DNA from: JAJYSO01 sp964579505
GTDB lineage: Bacteria; Bacteroidota; Bacteroidia; Flavobacteriales; Flavobacteriaceae
NCBI GenBank assembly: GCA_964579505.1
Contig: CAZOGC010000003.1
Coordinates: 62,001-126,000, forward strand
Length of the DNA: 64,000 nucleotides
Direction: 5' to 3'
A model generated the notes under the pieces. The model ran no database searches. It was not told the DNA's origin and saw nothing but the letters and a program-made list of their open reading frames with translations. Position 1 is the first letter of the stretch, and each line of letters starts with the position of its first letter. The position numbers and the translations under genes were made by a program. Below, in pieces: positions 1 through 8,068 of this stretch.

Positions 1-1
1 G

Positions 2-223
2 GTTGTGATTTGCAAAATACCGCAGCGCCATTACGACTATGGCGGCACTTTTTATGAAACCTACTTTTTTCATTATGATAAGAAGAAGCAATTTTTGAGA
101 GTAGACGGCTTGAGTCAACAATTTTTCGGTTGTGAGTGCAGCTTCAGAGATGGAAGAAAAAAAACGGCCAAATACAAAACAGCTGCGGAGGTGCGGGAGA
201 AACTTCGAGAAATGGGGTTTTAA
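2..223 (+). CDS. Hypothetical protein, probably 3' end of a gene cut by the window edge
   Basis: The open frame runs in from the left edge and stops at 223. A GTG at 5 could start a 72-residue protein, but the frame is already open at position 2, so this may be the C-terminal part of a longer protein. The visible part is rich in aromatic and basic residues and ends in a basic helix-like stretch (EVREKLREMGF). I recognise no family. The next 148 bp hold one copy of a dispersed intergenic repeat. Confidence 0.4.
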   Translation, partial: VVICKIPQRHYDYGGTFYETYFFHYDKKKQFLRVDGLSQQFFGCECSFRDGRKKTAKYKTAAEVREKLREMGF

Positions 224-227
224 TACC

Positions 228-352
228 GTATGGATAAATTAAATAGTTCAATTTCGACTTTGTCTAATTGTGCTATTGATTTGTTACCTAGTAAATTATG
301 CCTGTAAAAAACATTATAGATTGGACTAAAAAATAATTCTAATTGGTATAAC
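228..352 (-). repeat. Dispersed intergenic repeat, copy 1
   Basis: Read on the minus strand, this stretch begins GTTATACCAATTAGAATTAT and ends TTTATCCATAC. A second copy with the same two ends lies at 42892-42988 on the plus strand. This copy is longer (125 against 97 bp); the outer 25-30 bp are nearly identical and the middle diverges. It lies between two genes and has no coding capacity. It could be a MITE-like element or another mobile or regulatory repeat. Confidence 0.5.
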
Positions 353-371
353 TAAAAAATAGCTAAATGCT

Positions 372-950
372 ATGAAAGAAAAATTAAGCACAACCTGGTT
401 GTTTCAAGAGCACAGTAAGACCACCATTTGCCGTTGGGCGGGTCAATTTCGGTATTTTTATTACAAACGCGCTCTGGGAGGCGTAGGCCATGATATGCGC
501 CAAAGTCCGGATGGAGATGCCTTTATTGCAGGGATACAAGTGGTTGATACGGAAGATTTAAAACGAAAATCAGCCCAGTTAGATATCAACTTAGAAGTAG
601 TGGATGAAGGCGTTCCCGTTTATCAACGGCTACACACGTATCCTGAGTTTAAGAAAATACCGTCTTTTATCGAACGTTTTGACCGCCAGATCTATTTCAC
701 CGTGCGTAACGGATTTATTGAATTTGAGGTGATCGGACTAAAAAATAGTTATGTGGTAGCCGAAGAAGATGCTGACTATGCCTTGAAATTAGAACAGTAT
801 TTTGACGAACTCGGCTGGCAGCAGGAAAAAGAGTACGGCATTAGAGAAAAGCGTAACCTGCATTTCGAACTATCATTATCCGGAAGTGTTTTCGTAAGCG
901 GGCTTAGATTTAGCGAACAGTATTTCCAATTAATAGCAAACCGATACTAA
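372..950 (+). CDS. Hypothetical protein, 192 aa
   Basis: An ATG-started frame of 192 codons with ordinary composition for this genome. No signal peptide or membrane segment is visible. It has alternating charged and aromatic stretches, as in a compact cytoplasmic protein. I do not recognise the family. Its last 41 bp overlap the 3' end of the convergent TauE-like gene, so the two stop regions are shared. It stands alone on the plus strand with no partner gene to suggest a role. Confidence 0.6.
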   Translation: MKEKLSTTWLFQEHSKTTICRWAGQFRYFYYKRALGGVGHDMRQSPDGDAFIAGIQVVDTEDLKRKSAQLDINLEVVDEGVPVYQRLHTYPEFKKIPSFIERFDRQIYFTVRNGFIEFEVIGLKNSYVVAEEDADYALKLEQYFDELGWQQEKEYGIREKRNLHFELSLSGSVFVSGLRFSEQYFQLIANRY

Positions 951-1644
951 TCAACCCGATGTACACGTATTTAAAAAAGGATTGATTAGTTAGTTTGTGG
1001 TTGAGCCATCGACCTAAAAAGACAGCGGGTATTACAGCTAGCAGCGACCAACCGAAGTAATAGTTGACCTCTGTAGTCACCAATCCTTTGACATAATAGC
1101 CTATCAAACCGACGAAACTGACCGGGAGAAAATAGGCTTGCAAGGTTGCTCGAAAATGCTTAGTAGACCATTGTTTTAAATTGCCATAAACCACCAGTGG
1201 CGGGCCGTTTAATCCATAAGCGCCACCCAATAGTCCAGACAAAAATCCACAAAGGAAAAGCAGTTTGTTGTGGTTTGTTTTTAAAGCTGTTTGTTTTTTG
1301 TTGAACAGGGCGTAAAGAGAGTAGACAATAATCAAGATTCCCAAAAAAGCTTTTACCCAAGTTTCATTGGCATAGAGTAACAGAAGCAGTCCGAATGGGA
1401 TGCCGAGAATGGCATAAAACACTAAGCATTTTGCACTTTGAAAATGAATATTGCGGTGGTCTTGAACCACGATAATCAAGGCAATGAGGATAGACATCAT
1501 TACCGAAAGTGGCACGGCGACTGTTACCGGAAGAAACAACAGAAACAGCGGAACGGCGATGAGGGATTCACCAAATCCTAAAGTTGAGCGTACTAAAGCC
1601 GCGATAAAACTGATAAAGAGCACACAAAGAAGAGTTGTATTCAT
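910..1644 (-). CDS. TauE/SafE family sulfite/organic anion exporter-like membrane protein
   Basis: The 244-residue protein is almost entirely hydrophobic, with about seven or eight predicted membrane helices. It shows features of the TauE/SafE (DUF81) family: an N-terminal helix followed by GFGESLIAVPLF, and a second similar helix carrying GLLGGAYGLNGPPLVVYG. Family members export sulfite, sulfoacetate or related anions, or are uncharacterised; the substrate here cannot be told. The start codon overlaps the stop of the upstream minus-strand gene by 4 bp (ATGA), so the two are probably co-translated. The 3' end overlaps a convergent gene. Confidence 0.85.
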   Translation of the reverse strand: MNTTLLCVLFISFIAALVRSTLGFGESLIAVPLFLLFLPVTVAVPLSVMMSILIALIIVVQDHRNIHFQSAKCLVFYAILGIPFGLLLLLYANETWVKAFLGILIIVYSLYALFNKKQTALKTNHNKLLFLCGFLSGLLGGAYGLNGPPLVVYGNLKQWSTKHFRATLQAYFLPVSFVGLIGYYVKGLVTTEVNYYFGWSLLAVIPAVFLGRWLNHKLTNQSFFKYVYIGLISIGLLLIGNTVR

Positions 1645-2102
1645 AACAGTTCTTTTTCGGTCATTCGTTCTTCCAAAAGCAAGGCTTGTTTTAAATCGGC
1701 AAGGGTAATCTCATACCAACTTGAGCCGTTTGCATTAATGTGAATTTCAAATGGAGCTGTTGCTAAGGTAACGTGAAACGGTAATCCCAAACAGTGATTG
1801 TCTTTTTTATACACTAGCCAAGGTTGAGTGCTGACTTCTGGCAGCTTGAGTTGGGCGTAGGCAGTTGTGGCGGCGATATAATCGGCGAGGGTGCCAAAAT
1901 GGGCTTCATCAGCAGACTTCGGCGCTTCGGGTTGTTGCGTAAAACTGATTTCTAGTTTTTCCAAAAAGTCGAGAAACTGCGATTGAGACTGCGTTTTTAA
2001 TATTCCGTTTAGTTCATAGCCATCGTTGTACTGTCCGTCTTTAGGGTGGCTTGATGAGAAAAACCGACATTGGTGTAAAAGCGTCGAAAATTCTGAAGTC
2101 AT
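1641..2102 (-). CDS. Hypothetical protein, 153 aa, co-transcribed with the TauE-like exporter
   Basis: This soluble-looking 153-residue protein has no signal peptide or membrane helix. Its stop codon overlaps the start of the TauE/SafE-like gene by 4 bp, which implies a two-gene operon. The C-terminal half contains a beta-rich stretch (PFHVTLATAPFEIHINANG) followed by a charged helix. I recognise no family. The operon suggests a link to whatever anion the exporter handles, but this is inference only. Confidence 0.6.
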   Translation of the reverse strand: MTSEFSTLLHQCRFFSSSHPKDGQYNDGYELNGILKTQSQSQFLDFLEKLEISFTQQPEAPKSADEAHFGTLADYIAATTAYAQLKLPEVSTQPWLVYKKDNHCLGLPFHVTLATAPFEIHINANGSSWYEITLADLKQALLLEERMTEKELL

Positions 2103-2302
2103 AGGCGTGATTGAAAAGAGAATTTTGTTGAAGATATATGTATTTATTCAGTTTGGTGTTTTTTATGTTGCCGTAGTAGGAATATTAACCAAATGATACC
2201 GAAAATCACTAAAAAAGCGGGTTAAGAGGGTAAATTCGGCTATCAGAAAATAAATAATGGGGACCAGCCCAAGCTGCCTTTAAAATTATACATAAACGAG
2301 GT

Positions 2303-2337
2303 TTCAAGAGATAATTTTTTTAGATATAGCTCTTGAA
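2303..2337. terminator. Inverted repeat, possible terminator of the M28 peptidase gene
   Basis: TTCAAGAG at 2303-2310 pairs with CTCTTGAA at 2330-2337 across an AT-rich loop of 19 bases, just downstream of the minus-strand peptidase stop at 2355. The loop is large and there is no strong T-run next to it, so function is uncertain. The rest of the 252-bp gap (2103-2354) shows nothing I can name. Confidence 0.3.
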
Positions 2338-2354
2338 CTGCATCATTAACGAGC

Positions 2355-3290
2355 TTAATTAGTCCACTCAAAAGGCATTTCTTTAACTTTCATAGAATTG
2401 TCAATGGTTTTTATTTCTAATTCTAAAATAGATTTTAGGGCTGAGTAATTAATTTTTTGTGGATCATCACCGTGTTTGTGGTAATCAGGATGACCGCCGG
2501 TGTGAAAAAATAGTACCGGAATATTTTTGTCGTAAAAAGATGTTTGGTCAGAACCGCCACGACCATCGTGGCTAAGGTTAAATTTAACCTTAGCCGTTAC
2601 GCCTTCAAAAATAGTTTTAAAGGCCGGGCTAGTGCCATATCCGATTACCGCCAATCCATTGTTGGGATTATAACGACCTATCATATCCATATTGAGCATC
2701 CAATGAATGTTTTTGAGCGGAATAGTAGGGTGATTTACAAAATATTTTGATCCGAGTAGGCCTAATTCTTCTCCACAAAATGCGATGAATAAAACGTTAT
2801 AAGACTCTTTAATTTCGTTTTGGCTGTAGTGTCGTGCCAATTCTAGTAACCCCGCTACTCCTGAAGCATTATCGTCTGCGCCGTTGTGAATTTTTCCTAT
2901 ATTTTCTTTGTCATCGTGCGAATTTCCCAATTCACCATGACCAATATGATCGTAATGTGCGCCAACTGCAATCGTTTTTTGTGCTCCGTTGTCTAAAAAC
3001 CCGATGATGTTGTCGGCTTTTCGAAGACTGTCGGCTACTTTTACACGGGTTACTTTGGCTATGAAAGGTTGTCGGTATCCTTTGGAGCCTCTGGGTGCTA
3101 AATCAAATTTTCTAAATTTTTTGACGATATATTTTGCTGCTTTTTCAACCTGTTTGCTTCCTGTTTGTCGGCCTTGCATTTTGTCTGAAGCAAGGTAGTA
3201 AATGGTGTTTTCTAAATTTTTTTTAGAGATTTGAGCTTGGGCGGTATAGCCTGTTAGCAGGAGTAAGAAAATAAAAAAACAATTTTTCAT
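2355..3290 (-). CDS. M28 family zinc exopeptidase, exported
   Basis: A 311-residue metallopeptidase with a clear signal peptide (residues 1-20, ending TAQAQ). The M28 co-catalytic zinc residues are all visible: H112 and D114 in AHYDHIG, the bridging D140 in GADDNASG, E174/E175 in CGEELG, D202 in NMDMIGR and H271 in the C-terminal HPDYH. Such enzymes are aminopeptidases or related exopeptidases; here it should act in the periplasm or outside the cell and release amino acids or dipeptides for uptake. It stands alone and is divergent from the next gene. Confidence 0.9.
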   Translation of the reverse strand: MKNCFFIFLLLLTGYTAQAQISKKNLENTIYYLASDKMQGRQTGSKQVEKAAKYIVKKFRKFDLAPRGSKGYRQPFIAKVTRVKVADSLRKADNIIGFLDNGAQKTIAVGAHYDHIGHGELGNSHDDKENIGKIHNGADDNASGVAGLLELARHYSQNEIKESYNVLFIAFCGEELGLLGSKYFVNHPTIPLKNIHWMLNMDMIGRYNPNNGLAVIGYGTSPAFKTIFEGVTAKVKFNLSHDGRGGSDQTSFYDKNIPVLFFHTGGHPDYHKHGDDPQKINYSALKSILELEIKTIDNSMKVKEMPFEWTN

Positions 3291-3461
3291 ATAACAAAAG
3301 TTAGGCGACCAAGATAATAGAATTTCTTGAGTTGCCCGGTTATTAATTTGTGTAAATGCAATTTGGTTTGCTATCCCAATACTATCTTTATTGGTACTTA
3401 AAACCGTTGTGTGTAGACAGTTTGTAGTTGTTGCAGCGTTTTTTTAATGGAAAGAGACGTG

Positions 3462-3469
3462 TAACTTTG
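3462..3469 (+). promoter_or_regulatory. Bacteroidota -7 box (TAACTTTG)
   Basis: TAACTTTG matches the TAnnTTTG consensus. Transcription would start at about 3475-3477, which favours the GTG at 3497 over the GTG at 3479 as the start of the downstream gene. No good -33 TTTG lies at the usual 19-bp spacing. Confidence 0.4.
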
Positions 3470-3496
3470 TGATGTTGAGTGAATGATTTATTGATT

Positions 3497-4165
3497 GTGA
3501 GAAAAAAAGCTAAAATCAACTTCTGTAGAAAACGCACCGTAAAACGCTGCGTGTTATTAATTTTGGGGCTCCAATTCTTGTCAGCCGAAGCTGTCTTTGC
3601 CCAAACCCATCTTCCGGTAACGCTCTCTTCTAAAGACAGTCTTATTAAACTGCCTTTTGTACTTGATGTATCTTTTAAAGAAAAAGATCGCCCTTTTAGC
3701 AAGAAGTATGACCGCATGCTACACCCCATTCGAGAAAACTTTTTTAGCATAAATAGTAAAACCGATTGGGGTAAGGTAAAAACAAAAAAAGAGCCACACA
3801 AGCATGCAATAATAACGTACTACTACGCAAAAAATCGACTTAAAAAGGTGATTAAACGTGTATTTAGAAAAGAGTCGCAGCAGTTAATAGAATATTACTT
3901 ATTGAACGGAAAATTGTCATTTGTTTTTGAGAAGAGTTATTATTACGCTGATGCAGATTTGTCAGACAACCCCCAATTGATTCGTCTTAGGGATGGGCAC
4001 ACCATTTCAGAATCGGCATTTTATACAGATCGATATTATTTTAAAGAGGGGCAAGTTGTTCGCTTGTTAGATAGCCGCGATTGTGGGGCCCCATTTTCGC
4101 GTGAGTTTTTAGCCAAAGCGGAGAAATCTTTATTAAATCAGCTTTACTATTTACGTGGTTTATAA
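3497..4165 (+). CDS. Exported hypothetical protein, about 222 aa
   Basis: The protein starts with a basic stretch and a hydrophobic segment (CVLLILGLQFLSAEAVFAQ) that is a typical signal peptide with an AQ cleavage site. The mature part is basic and rich in Tyr and Lys, with no recognised domain. An in-frame GTG at 3479 would add six residues; I chose the GTG at 3497 because a -7 box at 3462-3469 puts the transcript start almost on top of 3479. It is followed after about 140 bp by another exported protein of unknown function. Confidence 0.6.
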   Translation: MRKKAKINFCRKRTVKRCVLLILGLQFLSAEAVFAQTHLPVTLSSKDSLIKLPFVLDVSFKEKDRPFSKKYDRMLHPIRENFFSINSKTDWGKVKTKKEPHKHAIITYYYAKNRLKKVIKRVFRKESQQLIEYYLLNGKLSFVFEKSYYYADADLSDNPQLIRLRDGHTISESAFYTDRYYFKEGQVVRLLDSRDCGAPFSREFLAKAEKSLLNQLYYLRGL

Positions 4166-4306
4166 AAAAAAATAATTTTAACTATTGTAAGGTTTTTTAT
4201 GGGGTTGAGGTATACCGACAGGGGTTAGGATGGTGTTGAAAGGAGACCTTATAGTTGGATTTTAAATTAACTCAATGAGTTCAATATATTCTAATTGATA
4301 AAAAAG

Positions 4307-5653
4307 ATGAAAAAACGAATTTTAGTTTTCTTGAGTTTGTGGTGCTATGCTTTGGCGGTTGCACAAACTAATTGTCATTGTCCTAAAAATAACTATACCG
4401 ACACTGAGGCTGATACCGTGTTTCATTTTTCTAAAGGCCATTCAATAGCTTTATGTGGCTATCGTTACCCAGATACCGATCCGCCACAATTTACAGAATT
4501 TGCATTGTCGGTTTGCGGGCAGGATACTACACTTGGTTTTTGGGGAGCCCTATACCAGTATCGTGTCAATTTAAAACAAGATACCCTCTTTATAAACCGT
4601 ATTGAATATTTGCCGGTGGGTGAAAATTTTAAGCGAAAAGAGGTGAGGTGGAGTACAGAAAAATTGAGTTTTAAAGGTAATAGGGTTGAGCGTTATACAA
4701 CTGTTAATAAGATGATTAATCTTTATGATTCGCGTCAAATTCAGCTCGTTTTGCAAGATTATACACAAGCGTTCAAACAGCCTGAAAAAAAGTATGATAA
4801 ATTGATGGGTGAATTGTTTGTAGCTACTCTTTCGGGGAGCAAAGAAGCCCGTCAGGATTTGTTTTCCATGAAAAACCTAACCATTGGTGCTGCCGGAGGC
4901 GAGTATCAAGATCGTTTGATTAGGATGCTGTATTTTTGGGAGGCGCAACACAATACCATTTTACCGGATTCTGTGGTCAGTGCCATTCAAAAGCTTCGTC
5001 ATTTTGTGTTAGAATATCAGGTAGATAGTTTGGCCAACTATATAGAATACCCTTTGCGGAGGACATATCCTATTCCGAGTATTTTCAATAAAAAGGAATT
5101 TGTAAATCGTTATGAAAGCTTATTTGATAACCGGTTACAAAAGCTGATTTTGGTTGCACCTTTAAATCGATGGACTCCTGTTGGCTGGCGAGGAATAATG
5201 TTGTATAATGGTTTGGTATGGTTGGATTATAACGGAAAAATTATGGCTGTTAATTATGAAAGTAGGGCAGAACAAGCACGACAAAAGAAACTTTTAGCTA
5301 AAGACCGCGCTACTTTATACGCCTCTTTGCAGACCTATAAACAACCGGTACTTAAAATAAATACGAAAAAGTACCACATTCGCATAGACCGCTTAAAAAA
5401 TGGGAAATTTCGCTATGTGGCTTGGAAAAGAGGAATGAGCGAATCCCAGAAACCGGATTTGGTATTGACCAATGGTACTGTAAAATATGATGGTAGTGGA
5501 GGAAATCATCGGTATATTTTTGATAGTGGTGCCTATCAATATGTGGTTCGTCGTGTGGTGATTGGAACGGTACACTCTCCTGAAGCTTGGTTGATTGTAA
5601 AGAAAAATACCAAAAAAATTCTGCAAGAAACGGCGGATGTGTTAGGCCGTTAA
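4307..5653 (+). CDS. Exported hypothetical protein, 448 aa
   Basis: The ATG at 4307 gives a good signal peptide (MKKRILVFLSLWCYALAVAQ); an in-frame TTG at 4295 is less likely. The mature protein begins with a Cys-containing segment (TNCHCPKNNYTDTEAD), followed by beta-rich sequence with many aromatics and no motif I recognise. It is probably periplasmic or surface exposed. The gene has no clear operon partners, and the previous gene is also an exported protein of unknown role. Confidence 0.6.
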   Translation: MKKRILVFLSLWCYALAVAQTNCHCPKNNYTDTEADTVFHFSKGHSIALCGYRYPDTDPPQFTEFALSVCGQDTTLGFWGALYQYRVNLKQDTLFINRIEYLPVGENFKRKEVRWSTEKLSFKGNRVERYTTVNKMINLYDSRQIQLVLQDYTQAFKQPEKKYDKLMGELFVATLSGSKEARQDLFSMKNLTIGAAGGEYQDRLIRMLYFWEAQHNTILPDSVVSAIQKLRHFVLEYQVDSLANYIEYPLRRTYPIPSIFNKKEFVNRYESLFDNRLQKLILVAPLNRWTPVGWRGIMLYNGLVWLDYNGKIMAVNYESRAEQARQKKLLAKDRATLYASLQTYKQPVLKINTKKYHIRIDRLKNGKFRYVAWKRGMSESQKPDLVLTNGTVKYDGSGGNHRYIFDSGAYQYVVRRVVIGTVHSPEAWLIVKKNTKKILQETADVLGR

Positions 5654-6059
5654 ATGACTTCTTAATTTCAAAAAATGTGTTTTTTATTCTTGGTTTAATA
5701 TGGCAACCAACAGTCTGTAATATTAGATTTATGACAGACACCATTCTGTTCTATGCGGGCTGGCTGATGATTGATTAACGTCATTTATTCTGTTGAATAT
5801 TGCCCCAAATGGTAAAAAGATGACAAATAATCTATCCATGATAAGTTTACTTTCGGAGAAAATATAGCTAAACGAATATAATTAGCTATAAATCAACACC
5901 TTTAAATAACATTTTTAGACATGAAAATTCATTTAAGAGTGAATCGAAACCCGAAGGGTATATTAAATACAAAAAAAAAACCTTATAAAGTGACTTTTCT
6001 TAGATTTGTGTTTCTTAATAAATGGGAAGGGTAGATTTTAGAAAATATAAGCATAGAAT
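5654..6059. other. 406-bp intergenic region upstream of the ECF sigma operon
   Basis: No convincing gene is visible. A TAnnTTTG-type box (TAGATTTG) lies at 6001-6008, about 50 bp before the sigma factor start, without a matching -33 element. A 37-codon basic open frame at 5921-6034 spans this box and is judged doubtful. The region is AT-rich and otherwise unremarkable. Confidence 0.4.
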
Positions 6060-6629
6060 ATGGGAAGTACAGATTACGGAAAAAACATACCTGACGAGGA
6101 GTTAGTCCGTAAGATTGTAGCGTCTAATAACACCGATTTGTTTGGTGTCCTATATGACAGGTATTCTGATAAAGTTTACCAAAAATGCCTGAGTTTTACA
6201 AAAGAGAAGCAAGAAGCTCAAGATTTGACACACGATATTTTTATTCGCCTTTTTGTAAAACTTCGAACTTTTAAGGGAAAGTCAAAATTTTCATCATGGC
6301 TGTATTCGTTTACCTATAATTTTTGTCTAAATTATGCAAACCGTGATTTGAAAAAAAAGCATAAAACAACCTCTATAGAAGAAGAGGAGAATCTAGATAT
6401 TGATAAAGAATATGACGATCATTATATATTCCAACTAAAAACGGATAAGCTAAAGTTAGCTATAGAAAAATTGGAACCAAACAACAAAGTAATTCTGTTG
6501 ATGAAATATCAAGATGATTTTAGTATAAAAGAGATAGAGGAAAGTTTAAATCTAGGAAAAAGCGCTGTAAAAATGCGGCTAAAAAGAGCCAAACAAAAAT
6601 TAGTCACCATCTATAATGATTTAAATTGA
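6060..6629 (+). CDS. ECF-type RNA polymerase sigma factor (sigma-70 family)
   Basis: A protein of 189 residues with both ECF domains. Region 2 lies at about residues 25-90, with YDRYSDKVYQKCLSF and AQDLTHDIFIRLFVKL; region 4 is at about residues 135-185, with FSIKEIEESLNLGKSAVKMR as the helix-turn-helix. It should direct RNA polymerase to a small regulon. The stop codon overlaps a TTG of the next gene; the better ATG there is 6 bp later. A 55-60 residue protein and an MscS-like membrane protein follow, and no classic membrane-spanning anti-sigma factor is present. Confidence 0.9.
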   Translation: MGSTDYGKNIPDEELVRKIVASNNTDLFGVLYDRYSDKVYQKCLSFTKEKQEAQDLTHDIFIRLFVKLRTFKGKSKFSSWLYSFTYNFCLNYANRDLKKKHKTTSIEEEENLDIDKEYDDHYIFQLKTDKLKLAIEKLEPNNKVILLMKYQDDFSIKEIEESLNLGKSAVKMRLKRAKQKLVTIYNDLN

Positions 6630-6634
6630 GCTAC

Positions 6635-6811
6635 ATGAAAAACCCTTTTAAAGATATTGTAGAAAATGAAAAGCTGCCCGAAAGCATGAAAGGAAAAGTC
6701 ATGCAAGACGTAGCTTTTATTAAGTTAACCATAGATGTTATGGATTTAACATTGGTTCAATACCCCTCTTTGTTAGAAAACATTATCTATTCTGTTTCCT
6801 CAAAAAAATAA
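6635..6811 (+). CDS. Small protein of ECF sigma operon, candidate regulator
   Basis: A 58-residue soluble protein starting at the ATG 6635; the TTG at 6626 overlaps the sigma stop and would add three residues. It has an N-terminal NPFKDIVENEKLPESMKGKV segment followed by a hydrophobic helix, with no Cys/His metal site and no membrane segment. Its position between a sigma factor and a membrane protein, with gaps of 5 bp on each side, suggests a modulator of the sigma factor. The family is not one I can name with certainty. Confidence 0.6.
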   Translation: MKNPFKDIVENEKLPESMKGKVMQDVAFIKLTIDVMDLTLVQYPSLLENIIYSVSSKK

Positions 6812-6816
6812 TTATT

Positions 6817-7620
6817 ATGAACTACTCACCTTTGTTACAGAACTTAAAAGATACATTTATTCACTACCTGCCTCGGGTTTTAGCCATGCTGCTATTCATT
6901 GTTCTTGCGTGGGTGGTATTCAAAATTCTGGTTTGGATTATAAAACGGGCTTTGCGTTTTTCCAAAATAGATAGGCTTGCCGAAAAAATTAATAGCAATA
7001 GTTTATTTTCTAAAGCTAACGTAAAAATTGATTTGGCAAAAATTATTCTTGTGATTGCCAAGTGGATTATATTGATGGTTCTAGTCATCATTTTTGCCGG
7101 TATTTTCGAGTTAGAAAATGTTGCCGGCGGATTGGGGACCATAATTGCCTTTTTACCCACTTTGTTTATGGCACTACTCATTTTGTGTCTAGGCATCTAT
7201 GTGGCTACCTATTTAAAAAAGACAGTACACCATTTATGGAAATCTTTTGGCATTGGTGGGGGTAGAATTGTTAGTGCTATTGTTTGCTATGCAATCTTGT
7301 TCATAACCGGGATTATTGTTGCCAATAAATTAGGAATTAATATTGATATTATCACAGACAATCTGTCTCTTCTTTTAGGCGCTTTGTTTTTAACCCTTGC
7401 CATAGCATTTGGTTTGGGATCTAGGGAAATTATTAAACGTTTGTTGTTTGGGTTCTATTCAAAAAAGAGTCTTGAAGTAGGGCAAAAAATCCGTATAGAT
7501 GAAACCGAAGGAATCATTGTTTCTATTGAAAATATTTCTCTAACCCTTCAGTGTGAGGACAAGAAAGTAGTTTATCCCATAAGTATAGTGGTCGATAAAA
7601 AAATTGAAATTTTATCCTGA
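6817..7620 (+). CDS. MscS-family-like membrane protein with conserved TM helices
   Basis: A 267-residue integral membrane protein with about five helices (near residues 18-42, 70-97, 105-130, 150-170 and 180-205). The end of the last helix reads LALAIAFGLGSREIIKRLLFG-like sequence typical of the pore-lining helix of mechanosensitive channels, followed by a short beta domain (VGQKIRIDETEGIIVSIEN). The C-terminal cytoplasmic vestibule of full MscS is missing. It may sense membrane tension or support the ECF sigma factor at the head of the operon. Confidence 0.75.
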   Translation: MNYSPLLQNLKDTFIHYLPRVLAMLLFIVLAWVVFKILVWIIKRALRFSKIDRLAEKINSNSLFSKANVKIDLAKIILVIAKWIILMVLVIIFAGIFELENVAGGLGTIIAFLPTLFMALLILCLGIYVATYLKKTVHHLWKSFGIGGGRIVSAIVCYAILFITGIIVANKLGINIDIITDNLSLLLGALFLTLAIAFGLGSREIIKRLLFGFYSKKSLEVGQKIRIDETEGIIVSIENISLTLQCEDKKVVYPISIVVDKKIEILS

Positions 7621-7766
7621 TGGGATAGCGTTTAATAGAAGAGATCTATGATAAAGTTTCCTTTTTAGAAAACACGAGTAAATAATTAACTATAAATAAA
7701 CAAAATAATGTTCGCTTGTAATTGGATAAACAATGTAGAAAACATAGTTGTTAATTGAATATCTGT

Positions 7767-7774
7767 TATCTTTG
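7767..7774 (+). promoter_or_regulatory. Promoter -7 box (TATCTTTG) of the exopolysaccharide cluster
   Basis: TATCTTTG fits TAnnTTTG exactly; a TTG at 7748-7750 lies upstream with 16 bp between, a little short. The transcript would start near 7781, 19 bp before the small lipoprotein. No other strong box was seen before the deacetylase gene ends at 16501, so this may serve the whole cluster. Confidence 0.55.
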
Positions 7775-7799
7775 CGGGGTTTAAAAATTAAGAAAAATT

Positions 7800-7910
7800 A
7801 TGCAAAATGCTAATAACTACAGACTGTTTATAGTAATCTTAACGGCACTGTTAATGGCTGGCTGTTCTAACGATAATTTAATATTTGTGGCTTCCGGTAA
7901 GAAGGATTAG
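7800..7910 (+). CDS. Tiny lipoprotein (36 aa) at head of the exopolysaccharide cluster
   Basis: The 36-codon frame starts at ATG 7800 and ends TAG 7910. It has a basic N-terminus, a hydrophobic core and a lipobox (LLMAGC, Cys21). After cleavage, a lipidated peptide of 16 residues would remain (CSNDNLIFVASGKKD starts at the Cys). A good promoter lies just upstream. Possible roles are a small lipoprotein partner of the export machine, in the way other secretion loci carry small lipoproteins, or a leader peptide. It is followed by a 158-bp gap before the TolC-like gene. Confidence 0.5.
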   Translation: MQNANNYRLFIVILTALLMAGCSNDNLIFVASGKKD

Positions 7911-8068
7911 CAATTATTAAAACAAATTGAGCAGTAGGGTGCTATAGTTTGTTTTGGTTGCAATAATAAGAGACAAGATAATTAGGTATGATGAAGACTT
8001 ATTGATTAGCTATTTTAAATTGCTTAAAAAAACTGTCATAAGATTTTCTGCATTGACTTTAGGCTGGT

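Noticed and set aside
3388..3801. 137-codon minus-strand frame overlapping the exported protein at 3497
   Set aside because: No family features, no promoter, and it lies wholly opposite a plausible gene with a signal peptide.
5921..6034. 37-codon basic open frame upstream of the sigma factor
   Set aside because: It spans a likely -7 promoter box at 6001-6008, has no ribosome binding site or signal and no recognisable feature. Kept only as a remark in the gap description.
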